DNA from: Rhizobium sp. 16-488-2b
Lineage (GTDB): Bacteria; Pseudomonadota; Alphaproteobacteria; Rhizobiales; Rhizobiaceae
Assembly (NCBI RefSeq): GCF_017741815.1
Contig: NZ_JAGHMF010000034.1
Coordinates: 591,494-655,493 of the forward strand
Direction of reading: 5' to 3'
Length of the DNA stretch: 64,000 nt
The stretch's first letter is position 1; each line of letters begins with the position of its first letter. Below, piece by piece: positions 19,268 to 27,771 of the stretch. The position numbers were made by a program, and so were the translations under genes. The notes beneath the pieces were generated by a model that ran no database searches, was not told the origin of the DNA, and saw nothing but the letters and a program-made list of their open reading frames with translations.

Positions 19268-19987
19268 ATGGATCAGGGCAGGGACATCACCTTGCATCAG
19301 CGGATCGTAAACGACATCGAAGGCCGCATCGTCTCGGGCGAGTGGCCGCCGGGTCACCGCATTCCGTTCGAGCTCGAGCTCACCAAGGAGTATGACTGCT
19401 CGCGCATGACGGTCAACAAGGCGCTGACCCAGCTCGCCAAGGCGGGCCTGATCGAGCGTCGCAAGAAGTCCGGCAGCTTCGTCACCCAGCCGCAGGCCCA
19501 GTCGGCGGTGCTCGAGATCCACGACATCGCCGCCGAAGTGAAATCGCTGAACCTCGCCTATGCGTTTTCGGTTGCCAGACGCGCCAGGCGCAAGGCGGAT
19601 GCTGACGATAACAGGCGTCTCGAACTGCAGCCGGGCTCCTCGGTCGTCGAGGTGGTCTGCATCCATTTGGCCGGCGGTCGTCCCTTTTGTCTCGAAGAGC
19701 GCCTGATCAGTCTCGCCACCGTGCCCGAGGCGGAGGAGGCCGACTTCTCGACGGTTCCGCCGGGCAGCTGGCTGATCAACCAGATTCCATGGTCGAGCGC
19801 CGAGCACCGGATCCACGCGGTCCCTGCCGGAAGTGAGGCTGCGGCGTTGCTCGACATTGCGCGGAATACTGCCTGCCTGGTGGTCGAGCGTCGTACCTGG
19901 AGCAATGTCGGCCCGGTCACCCATGTGCGGTTTACCTATCCCGGCGACAAGCATGCGTTGGTGGCGCGGTTTACGCCGGCGTCTTGA
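19268..19987 (+). CDS. hutC: Histidine utilization repressor, GntR family
   Basis: A 239-residue regulator. A GntR winged helix (about residues 10-75: LHQRIVNDIEGRIVSGEWPPG, FELELTKEYDCSRMTVNKALTQL) is followed by a UTRA ligand domain (about 95-235). HutC binds operators between hut genes and is released by urocanate. The ATG at 19268 has GGAG at seven bases and opens close to the HTH; an ATG at 19211 touching the hutF stop would add 19 unconserved residues. Its own operator is expected at 17757. Confidence 0.93.
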   Translation: MDQGRDITLHQRIVNDIEGRIVSGEWPPGHRIPFELELTKEYDCSRMTVNKALTQLAKAGLIERRKKSGSFVTQPQAQSAVLEIHDIAAEVKSLNLAYAFSVARRARRKADADDNRRLELQPGSSVVEVVCIHLAGGRPFCLEERLISLATVPEAEEADFSTVPPGSWLINQIPWSSAEHRIHAVPAGSEAAALLDIARNTACLVVERRTWSNVGPVTHVRFTYPGDKHALVARFTPAS

Positions 19988-20025
19988 GCGCTGGGCGTTC
20001 GGTCTGACAGGCGACTGAGAGGTTG

Positions 20026-20168
20026 TGCCGTGCGGCCCCCTCATCCGGCTGCCGCCACCTTCTCCCCGCGGGGGAGAAGAGACTCGTGGCAGGCCGCTCG
20101 CTCAACCTCCCCTTCGCCCCAACGGGGAGAAGGTGGCCCGAAGGGTCGGATGAGGGGGCCACACGGCA
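20026..20168. repeat. RIME-like palindromic repeat downstream of hutC
   Basis: A 143-base element with 21-base terminal inverted repeats, TGCCGTGCGGCCCCCTCATC and its complement at the other end, differing at one position. Inside are CACCTTCTCCCC and GGGGAGAAGGTG words that form a second nested palindrome. This is the common RIME type of Rhizobiaceae. It lies at the end of the hut transcript and may help stabilise or terminate it. Confidence 0.75.
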
Positions 20169-20660
20169 AAACTTCTCAACCATAACCTTGTATCCCGCCG
20201 ACACACCAAAACCCCACGCCGCCCGAAAGCCCGTGTTTCCACCATGCAAACTTCACTCGGACGGGGCGCTGGAAATCACCTCGATTGAGTAAGTAGAATA
20301 TGGCGCTTTCCAGCGCCCCGTTCGGCGGTTTATGAACGCAACTCCGGTCTCTCTGCCTTCTCGCCCAACTTCGCGACGAGACCATGTGTGCCTCACAGGC
20401 ACGTCCGGGCTCAACTCGGGCCCATCTTGCGACGGAACCCGCCGTCACCGGAGGGAGACCATTTTCTGCGAACCCGGGTCATGAGGTTTTGCGTCCTACC
20501 CTCACGCTCCGCGCCGATCCCGCCTCGCCGGCACGCCTGCCGGTGTATCCGATGACGGGACGGCGTTATTCTAGGCCGAGGTTTTTCGAATGGGGAAAAT
20601 TGAAGCAGAAGATTCGTGTAAGCTGTTGATTTGACGAACATACGTCGCCCGCAGAAACGA
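20169..20660. other. Gene-free stretch with a 15-bp perfect inverted repeat
   Basis: No convincing gene is seen here. Between 20261 and 20321 lies a perfect 15-base inverted repeat (ACGGGGCGCTGGAAA / TTTCCAGCGCCCCGT) separated by 31 bases. Further on, short hairpins such as GTGCC-TCACA-GGCAC near 20391 suggest a structured or mobile-derived sequence. Reading frames in this stretch have no family resemblance. It may be a decayed repeat element; a small RNA is possible but unsupported. Confidence 0.4.
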
Positions 20661-20662
20661 AA

Positions 20663-20692
20663 AAGCCGCGCGCCTTTCGACGCGCGGCTCTA
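20663..20692 (-). terminator. Rho-independent terminator after the ferric-iron binding protein gene
   Basis: Read on the minus strand, a GC-rich stem AGCCGCGCG...CGCGCGGCT with a short loop is followed directly by TTTTTCG, a classic intrinsic terminator. It starts about 25 bases after the stop codon of the leftward binding-protein gene. Confidence 0.8.
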
Positions 20693-20714
20693 AAGCCTTG
20701 GGAGGCTCAAAACC

Positions 20715-21725
20715 TTAGAGCAGGCCGGCTGCGGTCATCAGTTCGACGACCTTCTTGTTGTCGAGCTTGGAAGCTTCGACCTTCGGTGCCTTCAGGTCGG
20801 CGATCGGGACCAGCTTGGCGTTGGAATCGCCGGCAACCGCGTATTCGAACGAGCCGCCGTTCTTCAGGACGTCCTGTCCAGCCTTGGAGGTGATCCACTT
20901 CAGCAGGGCCTGTGCTTCCTTCGGGTGCTTGCTGGACTTCAGCACGCCGCCGCCGGAAACGCTGAGGAAGGCGCCCGGATCTTCGTTCTTGAAGTAGTGG
21001 AGGCTGACGTTCTTGCTGTTTTCGCCGGTCTTGGCCTGATCGCCGAACCAGTAGTAGTGGTAGATCACGGCGCCTTCGACTTCGCCGGCATTGACGGCCT
21101 TCATGGCAACGCTGTTGCCCTTATAAGGCGTTGCGTTTTCCTTCATGGCCTTCAGCCAGGAAGCGGTGGCTTCCTCGCCCTTCAGCTGCAGCAGCGCGCC
21201 GACGATCGCCTGGAAGTCGGCGCCACCGGGAGATGCGCCCCAACGGCCCTTCCAGGCCGGATCGGCGAGATCGAGCATCGACTTCGGCAGCTTGTCTTCC
21301 GTGAGCTTGGTCTTGTCGTAGGCGAAAACGGTCGAGCGGGCAGCGATGCCCGTCCAGGTGCCGTCGGCCGGGTGGAACTGGGCCGGAACCTGAGCCAGCG
21401 TTTCCTTGTCGACCGGTGCGAAGAGGCCAGCGGAAGCGACCAGCGCCATGGCCGGGGAGTTTTCGGTCAGGAACACGTCGGCCGGCGAGGCGTCGCCTTC
21501 CTGGACGATCTGGTTGGCGAACTGCATGTCGCTGCCCTTGCGGACAGTGACCTTGATGCCGGTTTCCTTGGTGAAGCCTTCGGCCCACTCGGTGCCGAGG
21601 CCCTCGTGCTGGGCGTTGTACACGACGATGCCTTCGGCATCCTGCGCGAACGCGCCGTTTACGAAGGCTGTCGCGGCAAGAAGCGCTGCGGCGGAAGCCA
21701 GCTTCAGGCTGATGGATTTCTTCAT
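20715..21725 (-). CDS. Ferric iron-binding periplasmic protein (FbpA/AfuA/FutA type)
   Basis: A 336-residue exported protein with a signal peptide cleaved after about residue 27 (VNGAFAQ). The mature part resembles FbpA-type ferric-binding proteins: IVVYNAQHEGLG with His40, DVFLTENSPAM with Glu88, and IYHYYWFG with Tyr224-Tyr225 correspond to the known His, Glu and paired-Tyr iron ligands. It would capture Fe(III) in the periplasm. No permease or ATPase is adjacent, so it must share a transporter encoded elsewhere. An in-frame ATG 25 codons upstream was rejected because of the signal peptide. A strong terminator follows. Confidence 0.85.
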   Translation of the reverse strand: MKKSISLKLASAAALLAATAFVNGAFAQDAEGIVVYNAQHEGLGTEWAEGFTKETGIKVTVRKGSDMQFANQIVQEGDASPADVFLTENSPAMALVASAGLFAPVDKETLAQVPAQFHPADGTWTGIAARSTVFAYDKTKLTEDKLPKSMLDLADPAWKGRWGASPGGADFQAIVGALLQLKGEEATASWLKAMKENATPYKGNSVAMKAVNAGEVEGAVIYHYYWFGDQAKTGENSKNVSLHYFKNEDPGAFLSVSGGGVLKSSKHPKEAQALLKWITSKAGQDVLKNGGSFEYAVAGDSNAKLVPIADLKAPKVEASKLDNKKVVELMTAAGLL

Positions 21726-21883
21726 GTCAAACTCCCGATTGGAGCGAAACCAAGCGCACATGGGCTCAAGTTTTCGGTCGCTATGAATTGGTCTTTTCAC
21801 GCGTCTGCATGTCTCGGCCAGCGCTGCCGGCTAAAACTATTCCAACGCACTCCACTTATCGTGAGCCTTGGTCCGTGACCATG

Positions 21884-21897
21884 GGGACTAAAGTCCC
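21884..21897. promoter_or_regulatory. GGGACT-AA-AGTCCC palindrome, putative operator
   Basis: A perfect palindrome with 6-base arms and a 2-base centre, in the 296-base gap between the divergent iron-binding-protein gene and the His-rich protein gene, 125 bases before the latter's start. An almost identical motif (GGGACC-AA-AGTCCC) occurs at 49785 beside a second NarL-type two-component system. The repeat of such a motif at two loci with related regulators suggests a response-regulator binding site, but this is inference. Confidence 0.5.
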
Positions 21898-22021
21898 TAG
21901 TGGCGGCGTAGAGGACCGGGGCCGCTAGAAATGGGCGCTCAATCGTCGAGAATTGCAGCATCCGGCCGGTAGCAATCAACCGATGGCAACCGTTTCGGTC
22001 GGAAAACCAAGGAGCATACGC

Positions 22022-22381
22022 ATGAAGAAGATCATCGTTCACACTTGCGTTACCGCCGGATCGCTGTTGCTGGCGCTTGGCGCGGCCGTGGCTGGCCCAC
22101 TATCTCCCAATGCCGGCATGACAGCGACCAAGCCGCCGCTGGCAACACTCGTGCGCCAGGGCGCAGACCATCTCGTCAAGCACAAGCGCCACGGCCGCGG
22201 GCTCGATGACGGTCCGGGCCATGTCCGCCACAGCTCGTCGTCGTTCTCGTCGGCATCCTCTTCCTCCTCCCGTGGACGCGGCTCCGATGATGGCGCGAGC
22301 CACGAGCATCACGGCGGCGACGACCATGGTGGAGACCACCACGGCGGTGGTGGCGGCGACGATCACGGCGGACGCCGCTGA
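22022..22381 (+). CDS. Small secreted His/Gly/Ser-rich protein
   Basis: A 119-residue protein with a clear signal peptide (MKKIIVHTCVTAGSLLLALGAAVA). The mature part ends in a low-complexity tail: a run of Ser near residues 75-85, then a stretch rich in His, Gly and Asp (HHGGDDHGGDHHGGGGGDDHGG) that could bind metal ions. No enzymatic domain is seen and no family is recognised. It is followed after 61 bases by another secreted low-complexity protein and lies near a two-component system. The start is the ATG opening the signal peptide, with AAGGAG 12 bases upstream. Confidence 0.65.
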   Translation: MKKIIVHTCVTAGSLLLALGAAVAGPLSPNAGMTATKPPLATLVRQGADHLVKHKRHGRGLDDGPGHVRHSSSSFSSASSSSSRGRGSDDGASHEHHGGDDHGGDHHGGGGGDDHGGRR

Positions 22382-22442
22382 TCGCGATGTCAGTCATGTC
22401 CTGGCCCATTGAGGGCCGGGACCGTTCTCAAGGAGATCGATC

Positions 22443-22910
22443 GTGAGCACGTGGCCGAAAATCGCCTGTACCGTCATTCTCTGCACGATGTCAGTCGTGG
22501 CGGGTCCGGTCTGCGCATGGGCGGACAAGGGAAGCGGCGGCGGGTCGAGCGGAAGCGGGAGTTCGGGCGGAAGTGGGAGTGGTAGCTCGGGGGGTAGCGG
22601 ATCTGGATCGGGGTCCGGTTCGGGCTCGTCTGGCTCCGACCATTCCGGATCCCCCGGTTCGGGGTCTTCGGGCTCAGGCTCAGGTTCATCCGAGTCGCAC
22701 TCGTCTGATGATGGCGGCAGCCGCTCGGGAGGTGGCCGGCATGGCGGCAGGGATGATAGCACCGGCTCGATAGCCCCGCGCGAGGATCGCGCCTTCGATG
22801 GCGGCTGGCGCGAGCGCATCCGGAACGGCCGCTACGAGCTGTTCGATCCCGAGGGTCGCCTCGTCATCCGCCGCGACGCCAAGAAAGCCGATATCGACCG
22901 ATTCCGCTGA
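22443..22910 (+). CDS. Secreted Ser/Gly-repeat protein with conserved C-terminal segment
   Basis: A 155-residue protein with a GTG start preceded by AAGGAGATCG. The signal peptide runs to about residue 27 (VCAWA). Residues 29-100 are nearly pure Ser-Gly repeats, then a charged C-terminal segment (about 115-155, with RIRNGRYELFDPEGRLVIRRDAKKADIDRF) looks folded and resembles short RNGRYE-type tails of other rhizobial proteins. The function is unknown; a flexible linker or surface/matrix role is conceivable. It converges on the response-regulator gene after 16 bases. Confidence 0.6.
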   Translation: MSTWPKIACTVILCTMSVVAGPVCAWADKGSGGGSSGSGSSGGSGSGSSGGSGSGSGSGSGSSGSDHSGSPGSGSSGSGSGSSESHSSDDGGSRSGGGRHGGRDDSTGSIAPREDRAFDGGWRERIRNGRYELFDPEGRLVIRRDAKKADIDRFR

Positions 22911-22926
22911 TCGATATCCGGAATGA

Positions 22927-23601
22927 TCAGGACCGCGATCGCGCGTCGCGCAGGAACATCGCGGCTTCCGTGCGATTGCGCGCCTTCAGCTTCTGCAGGA
23001 TGCGCGTCATGTTATGCTTGATCGTCTTTTCCTGAAGGTTGAGCTGGCGGGCAACTTCCTTGTTGCTGTTGCCATCGGCAACCAGGGCGAGGATCTGCTC
23101 CTCACGTGGCGTCAGCGAGGCCAGGGCATCCTCTTGCAGGGTGCGCTCCGCGGCGGCTTGGGGCTGGGGCGCATCGCCCTTCATCTCCGTCAGGATGCGC
23201 GCGGCGAGGCTTGGCGACACATAGCTCTCGCCGGCCACCACATTGCGTACCGCCGACACCAGCGTGGATGCGTTCACGCCTTTCAGAATGTAGCCCTTCG
23301 CCCCTTCCTTCAGCGCGTCGAACAGATCGCTGTCTTCTTCCGAAGCCGTGAGCACGATGACGGTTGCGGCCTCATCCGCCTTCATGATCATGCTCAGCGC
23401 GTGGTGACCGCCGCCGGGCATGGAGAGATCGAGCAGCAGCGCATCCGGACGGTGCTGGCTGAAAAGCGCGATAGCATCGGCGGCGCTGGCGCCTTCGCCG
23501 ACCACCTCGAAACCCGGCTCATCGGACAGGCTGCGGGCGAGGCCGTTGCGGAATATCGGGTGATCGTCGACGATCGCGACCCTGAGCATGTCTGACGTCA
23601 T
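22927..23601 (-). CDS. NarL/FixJ-type response regulator
   Basis: A 224-residue regulator. The receiver domain (about 5-125) has the acidic pair DD at 12-13, the phospho-acceptor Asp58 in LLLDLSMP and the conserved Lys in YILKGVNAS. A LuxR-type HTH (about 155-215: LTPREEQILALVADGNSNKEVARQLNLQEKTIKHNM) completes it. The start is placed at the ATG overlapping the kinase stop by four bases, so kinase and regulator are translationally coupled. It probably controls the neighbouring secreted-protein genes, an inference from position and from the palindrome at 21884. Confidence 0.9.
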   Translation of the reverse strand: MTSDMLRVAIVDDHPIFRNGLARSLSDEPGFEVVGEGASAADAIALFSQHRPDALLLDLSMPGGGHHALSMIMKADEAATVIVLTASEEDSDLFDALKEGAKGYILKGVNASTLVSAVRNVVAGESYVSPSLAARILTEMKGDAPQPQAAAERTLQEDALASLTPREEQILALVADGNSNKEVARQLNLQEKTIKHNMTRILQKLKARNRTEAAMFLRDARSRS

Positions 23602-24983
23602 TCCGCCGTCCTCCTCGGTAGTGTCATGCATATGCGGGTGCCGGTCTTCGCGTCGGACGCAATGTCGAGACGTCCGCCAAGCCCGGCAAGCCGTTCCTCC
23701 AGGCCGGCAAGGCCAAGGCCGTCTTCATCGCCCGACCGGACGAAGCCGGTTCCGTTATCTTCGACGGCGATCCTGATATGCTGGTCGTCCTCAGCCGCCG
23801 TGACTGAAATTTTCGACGCGCCGGCATGCCTGGTGGCGTTGCTCAGCGCTTCCTGGATAAAGCGGTAGGCGCAGATCTTGGCGGCCTGCGAGGGTATATC
23901 GAGCGGCCCTACATTCGAGATGATCCTGGTGCGCGAATGCGTCTCGTGCGCCTGGATGGCGCGGCGAACGACATCCTCGCCCGAGAGCCTTTCGAGCTCC
24001 GGCAGGGTCAAGCCGCGGCAGATGTCGCGGATCTCCTGGATGGCCTCGGTGATGGAACTGCTGACGAGCGACTCGTCATCGCCCTTTGCCTTGCCCTTGG
24101 CGATCGCTTCCAGCCTCAGCGCCGCAAAGCCGAGCAGCTGTGCCGGGCCGTCATGCAGCTCGGCTGAGATGCGGCGGAGATAGCGCTCGTTGAGCGTTGC
24201 CGTGCGCTGGTTTGCCCTGTCGGCGCGCTTTCGCAGCGCCCGGTTGAGGTCGAGCATCCGCGACAGCTCGATCACCTGCGCGTCAAGCGAGCGGCGCTGG
24301 ACATCGATCAGATGGCTGCCTCTGGCGACGATGATGAAGAGCAGTGCGAGCATGCCGGCCGTCACCGTGCCGACGACCAGCCAGCTCTGCAGCCTGGCCA
24401 CCGCGAGCTCCGCGCGCAGGTCGCTGGCGATCTCGTAGAATTCCGCGACGCCGATGATGTCGCCCGACCAGGGTTCGCGGATTGGACTGTAGATCTCCAG
24501 AAGCGGCTGGCCGCTTTTCTGCTCCAGCTGGTTTTCCTCGCCCTTGAGATCGTCGAATTCCGCATGAACCGAACCGGAAAGTGCCGTGGCGAGACCCTCG
24601 GTCATCGAGAAGTGCTTGCCGACGAGGCTGGGCTCGCTGCTGAAAAGCACGGTCCCATCGGGCCGCCAGATCTTGAACGAATAGAGCCTGTCGCGCAGTA
24701 CGCCTTGCTGCAATGTTTCGGTCAGCGCCAGCTTGGCGCCTTCGCCAAGCGAGGTGGCCGAGGCAAGTTCCTGTGTGAGCGGGGCGATGATGCTGTCGAC
24801 ATAGAGCGCGGTGGCGTTGGCGGCGTTGCGAACAGCTGCGCCCTCGATGCGGCTTGTCACCCATAGTCCGATCAACGCCATGCCGAGCACGAGCACCAGG
24901 CCACCGGCGATGCCGAATTGCCACGCCAAAGTAAGCCTTTGGCGCAATATCTTGCGGGGTTGGGTGACCGAAACGACGTTCAT
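23598..24983 (-). CDS. NarX/DegS-type sensor histidine kinase
   Basis: A 461-residue membrane kinase. A first hydrophobic segment lies at 23-43, followed by a periplasmic domain (about 45-200, with FKIWRPDGTVLFSSEPSLVGKHF and LLEIYSPIRE), then a second segment near 201-220 and a coiled coil (about 225-268). The HisKA_3 box is AELHDGPAQLLG, with phosphorylated His277. The HATPase domain follows, with RFIQEALSNATRHA and VEDNGTGF. The frame continues upstream, but the ATG opening MNVVSVTQ is the only one that makes sense. It is a paralogue in layout of the kinase at 48356. Confidence 0.9.
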   Translation of the reverse strand: MNVVSVTQPRKILRQRLTLAWQFGIAGGLVLVLGMALIGLWVTSRIEGAAVRNAANATALYVDSIIAPLTQELASATSLGEGAKLALTETLQQGVLRDRLYSFKIWRPDGTVLFSSEPSLVGKHFSMTEGLATALSGSVHAEFDDLKGEENQLEQKSGQPLLEIYSPIREPWSGDIIGVAEFYEIASDLRAELAVARLQSWLVVGTVTAGMLALLFIIVARGSHLIDVQRRSLDAQVIELSRMLDLNRALRKRADRANQRTATLNERYLRRISAELHDGPAQLLGFAALRLEAIAKGKAKGDDESLVSSSITEAIQEIRDICRGLTLPELERLSGEDVVRRAIQAHETHSRTRIISNVGPLDIPSQAAKICAYRFIQEALSNATRHAGASKISVTAAEDDQHIRIAVEDNGTGFVRSGDEDGLGLAGLEERLAGLGGRLDIASDAKTGTRICMTLPRRTAE

Positions 24984-25169
24984 TACGCTAGCATATCGAT
25001 GTTTCCGCCTGAGCAGAAGAAGGACCAATGGCGGTTCTGCACGGACGAAAGCCGGTGAAGGGGAGGCGTGTTGCCCGGACGCTCCATGTGCGGCGCCTGA
25101 AATATTGAGAATTAGGTAAGGTTCTGCCGCTAGGCTGGTTAGCGTTAACGAAGCCTTACCCGGTAGAAG

Positions 25170-25520
25170 ATGATTCGGCGCATCCTCATTGTTGTGATGA
25201 TCATGCTGACCACGATCGGCAGTGCGCAGCTTTGCCTGCCGAGCGCTTCCTTCGCGGCCCCGTGCCAAACCGAGGTCGTTAACGAAGGCGACGCCCTTTC
25301 CGGCGCAGACAGCCGCGACATCAGCCATATCCATGACGCTGAGCACTGGACGAGGCGGTCGCCTATCGATGCCTGGCCCAGTGCCTGGGAACTCGCCGAC
25401 GTAAGCTACCATCCCAATCTCCCGATCCATCTCGAAGGCCGGACGCTCGATCCCATGTATCGGCCGCCGATCGCCGGTGGCGCTCTTTCCCGTCCCGATT
25501 CACTAGCCAGAGCAGCCTGA
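25170..25520 (+). CDS. Small hypothetical exported protein
   Basis: A 116-residue frame with a plausible signal peptide (MIRRILIVVMIMLTTIGSAQ, cleavage possibly near SFAAP at residue 30). The remainder is hydrophilic with two cysteines and ends in a proline-rich tail. It matches no family I recognise. It is divergent from the sensor kinase and lies 120 bases before a penicillin-binding protein gene. The signal peptide and the lack of a competing gene favour it being real, but a long antisense frame exists and it could be spurious. Confidence 0.45.
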   Translation: MIRRILIVVMIMLTTIGSAQLCLPSASFAAPCQTEVVNEGDALSGADSRDISHIHDAEHWTRRSPIDAWPSAWELADVSYHPNLPIHLEGRTLDPMYRPPIAGGALSRPDSLARAA

Positions 25521-25639
25521 CGATCTCCTGATGATATCAGGGCTGCTCGAGAGAGAGCCCCGATGTTGTTACTCGCTGACGCACCCAAGAGCCTTCCTGC
25601 CTCGCCGCGATATCTCAGGATACCGGGAGCGCGCGCACG

Positions 25640-27394
25640 ATGACCCTCGTATCGAAAATCATCCTCGCCAAACGCCGCGGCCATCTCAATGTCTCGGCGC
25701 TCAACAGGGGGCGCCGAAAGAAGGTCGATCTCTATAGGCAGGGCAAGACGCGTGTGCTTCTGGTCGCGCTGGCGCTCGTCATCGGCTTTACGGCCAGTGC
25801 CGCGCGGCTCGTCGAATACGGGGCTCGCGATCCCGAGGAGACATCCGGCATCCTGCCATCGGACAAGCTTCTGGCCTCGCGGCCCGACATTCTCGACCGG
25901 CATGGGCAATTGCTGGCGACCGACGTTCGCACCGTCTCGATGTTCGCCGAGCCCAACAAGATCGTCGATGTCGATGATGCGGTGGAGAAACTCGCCACGA
26001 TCTTCCCCGATCTCGATCGGCGGGGGACCTATGCGAAGCTTTCCGTGAAATCGTCGCGCTTCGCGTGGCTGCGCCGGCAGATCACGCCGCGCCAGCAGAG
26101 CCAGATCCTTGAGTTGGGCATCCCGGGGGTCGGTTTCCGGCCGGAGAAGAAGCGGTTTTATCCGGGTGGGAATACCGCCGCGCACGTGCTCGGCTATGTC
26201 GATATCGACAATCGCGGCGTCGCCGGGATGGAGCGATACCTCGACCAGCAGGGTCTGCTCGACCTTCGCGCCGCAGGCCTGACGAGTGACATGCCGCTGG
26301 AGCCTGTGAAGCTCTCCATCGATCTGCGGGTGCAGAACATCGTGCGCGAGGTCGCCGCCGAAGCCATGGTCAAATACCGCGCGGAAGCAGCCGGCGCCGT
26401 CATTCTCGACGTGGAGACGGGCGAGGTCCTGGCGATGGCATCGGTCCCCGACTTCGATCCCAATCAGCCGTCGCGAACGCTTGCCAACGGCAAGGTCGAC
26501 AAGGAATATGAGAAGGGCTGGTTCAACCGTATCAGCAACGCGACATTCGAGATGGGCTCGACCTTCAAGAGCTTCACGCTGGCGATGGGCCTGGACGAGG
26601 GCAAGATCAACCTGAACTCGATGGTCGACGCCACCCGGCCGATCCGCATGGGCGGCTTCATCATCAAGGACTTCAAGGGCAAGAACCGCGTTCTCTCGAT
26701 CCCCGAGGTCTTCCAGTATTCCTCGAACATCGGCACCGCCGCCGTCGCCGACATGGTCGGCATCGACCGGCACCGGGAGTTCCTGACCAAGCTCGGGCTG
26801 CTCTCCAAGATGGAGACGGAAATGCCAGGCGTGGCGACGCCGACGCAGCCGCGAACCTGGAAGAAGATCAACTCGGTGACGATTTCCTTCGGTCACGGTG
26901 TCGCGACGACGCCGCTTCAGACGGCCGTGGCTGCCGCCTCGCTGATCAACGGCGGCAAGCTTCTCCCCCCGACCTTCCTGCCGCGCAGTTCTCAGCAGGC
27001 GGGGGATATCGCCAAGCTCGTTCTCAGCGACAAGACGAGCCAGGACATGCGCTACCTCTACACCTGGAACGGCATCAAGGGCTCCGGCCGCAGCGCGCAG
27101 GTCGAAGGCTTCAACATCGGCGGCAAGACGGGCACGGCGGACAAGGTGGTCGACGGCCGCTATGCGAGCGACAAGAACTTCAACGCGTTCGTCGCCGCAT
27201 TTCCGATGGACCGGCCGAAATATATCGTGCTGACCATCATCGATGCGCCGGAAACGGGTGAACATGGCGGCCGGACGGCGGCCTCGACAGCTGCCCCGAT
27301 GATCAAGTCCATCATCGGCCGCGCCGGGCCGCTGCTTGGTGTCGCCCCGCGCTTCGGAAGCCCGGATGCGGAGTATCTGCTGGCGGACTACTGA
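25640..27394 (+). CDS. FtsI-type class B penicillin-binding protein (transpeptidase)
   Basis: A 584-residue D,D-transpeptidase. The cytoplasmic N-terminus ends in a single membrane anchor (about 38-56), then a PBP dimerisation domain (about 80-215) and the catalytic domain. The active-site Ser307 lies in STFK (307-310), SSN is at 361-363 and KTGTA starts at 496, so it should be active. The sequence resembles FtsI (PBP3), yet no division or cell-wall cluster genes are nearby, so this may be a second copy. It cross-links septal peptidoglycan in the periplasm. The start ATG follows a weak GGGAG. Confidence 0.88.
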   Translation: MTLVSKIILAKRRGHLNVSALNRGRRKKVDLYRQGKTRVLLVALALVIGFTASAARLVEYGARDPEETSGILPSDKLLASRPDILDRHGQLLATDVRTVSMFAEPNKIVDVDDAVEKLATIFPDLDRRGTYAKLSVKSSRFAWLRRQITPRQQSQILELGIPGVGFRPEKKRFYPGGNTAAHVLGYVDIDNRGVAGMERYLDQQGLLDLRAAGLTSDMPLEPVKLSIDLRVQNIVREVAAEAMVKYRAEAAGAVILDVETGEVLAMASVPDFDPNQPSRTLANGKVDKEYEKGWFNRISNATFEMGSTFKSFTLAMGLDEGKINLNSMVDATRPIRMGGFIIKDFKGKNRVLSIPEVFQYSSNIGTAAVADMVGIDRHREFLTKLGLLSKMETEMPGVATPTQPRTWKKINSVTISFGHGVATTPLQTAVAAASLINGGKLLPPTFLPRSSQQAGDIAKLVLSDKTSQDMRYLYTWNGIKGSGRSAQVEGFNIGGKTGTADKVVDGRYASDKNFNAFVAAFPMDRPKYIVLTIIDAPETGEHGGRTAASTAAPMIKSIIGRAGPLLGVAPRFGSPDAEYLLADY

Positions 27395-27599
27395 GTGCGG
27401 CAGGAGGCTTGCGGTCGTCGAATATCAGGCGACCGCCAGTGCAAGACGCCTGGGTCGAGGATCGCCCGCCCCATTCTGCGAATGCTTCGCAGCTGCATTA
27501 AAAACTGGAAGATGCAGTTGCAAGTCATTGTTAAGTAGCGATTTTTGCTGTTTTCTTTTCCACTTTGATTGTTGACAGAAAGAGGCGGGTCGCCTACCC

Positions 27600-27722
27600 A
27601 GCGCTCATCGGGGAGTAGCCACCGCCTGAGGGCGGGAGCGTGTCAACATACTCGTGCGAGAGCACGTGGCGCGTTCGGCCGGTAAGATCGGCTCGGCAAG
27701 ACCGTGGCGGACGTCACCTGGC
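27600..27722 (+). ncRNA. yybP-ykoY manganese riboswitch
   Basis: The leader of mntP contains GGGGAGTAGCC followed by a GC hairpin (CCGCCTGAGGGCGG), then GTCAACATACTCG and GGCAAGACCG. These words in this order recall the conserved loops of the yybP-ykoY family. That RNA binds Mn2+ and switches on exporter genes, including mntP in E. coli. A TTGACA at 27572 may be the -35 of the promoter. Exact ends are estimated by eye. Confidence 0.75.
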
Positions 27723-27771
27723 CAAAACAGGGTGAATTGGCTCAGCTACGAATCTCCTGAAGGGTTCAACC

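Noticed and set aside
22540..22720. Simple-sequence repeat tract
   Set aside because: It is the coding DNA for a Ser-Gly-rich region of a secreted protein, with variable codons, so it is not annotated as a separate repeat.
25406..27265. 619-codon minus-strand frame opposite the penicillin-binding protein
   Set aside because: The plus-strand gene has all three transpeptidase motifs; this frame has no recognisable domain.
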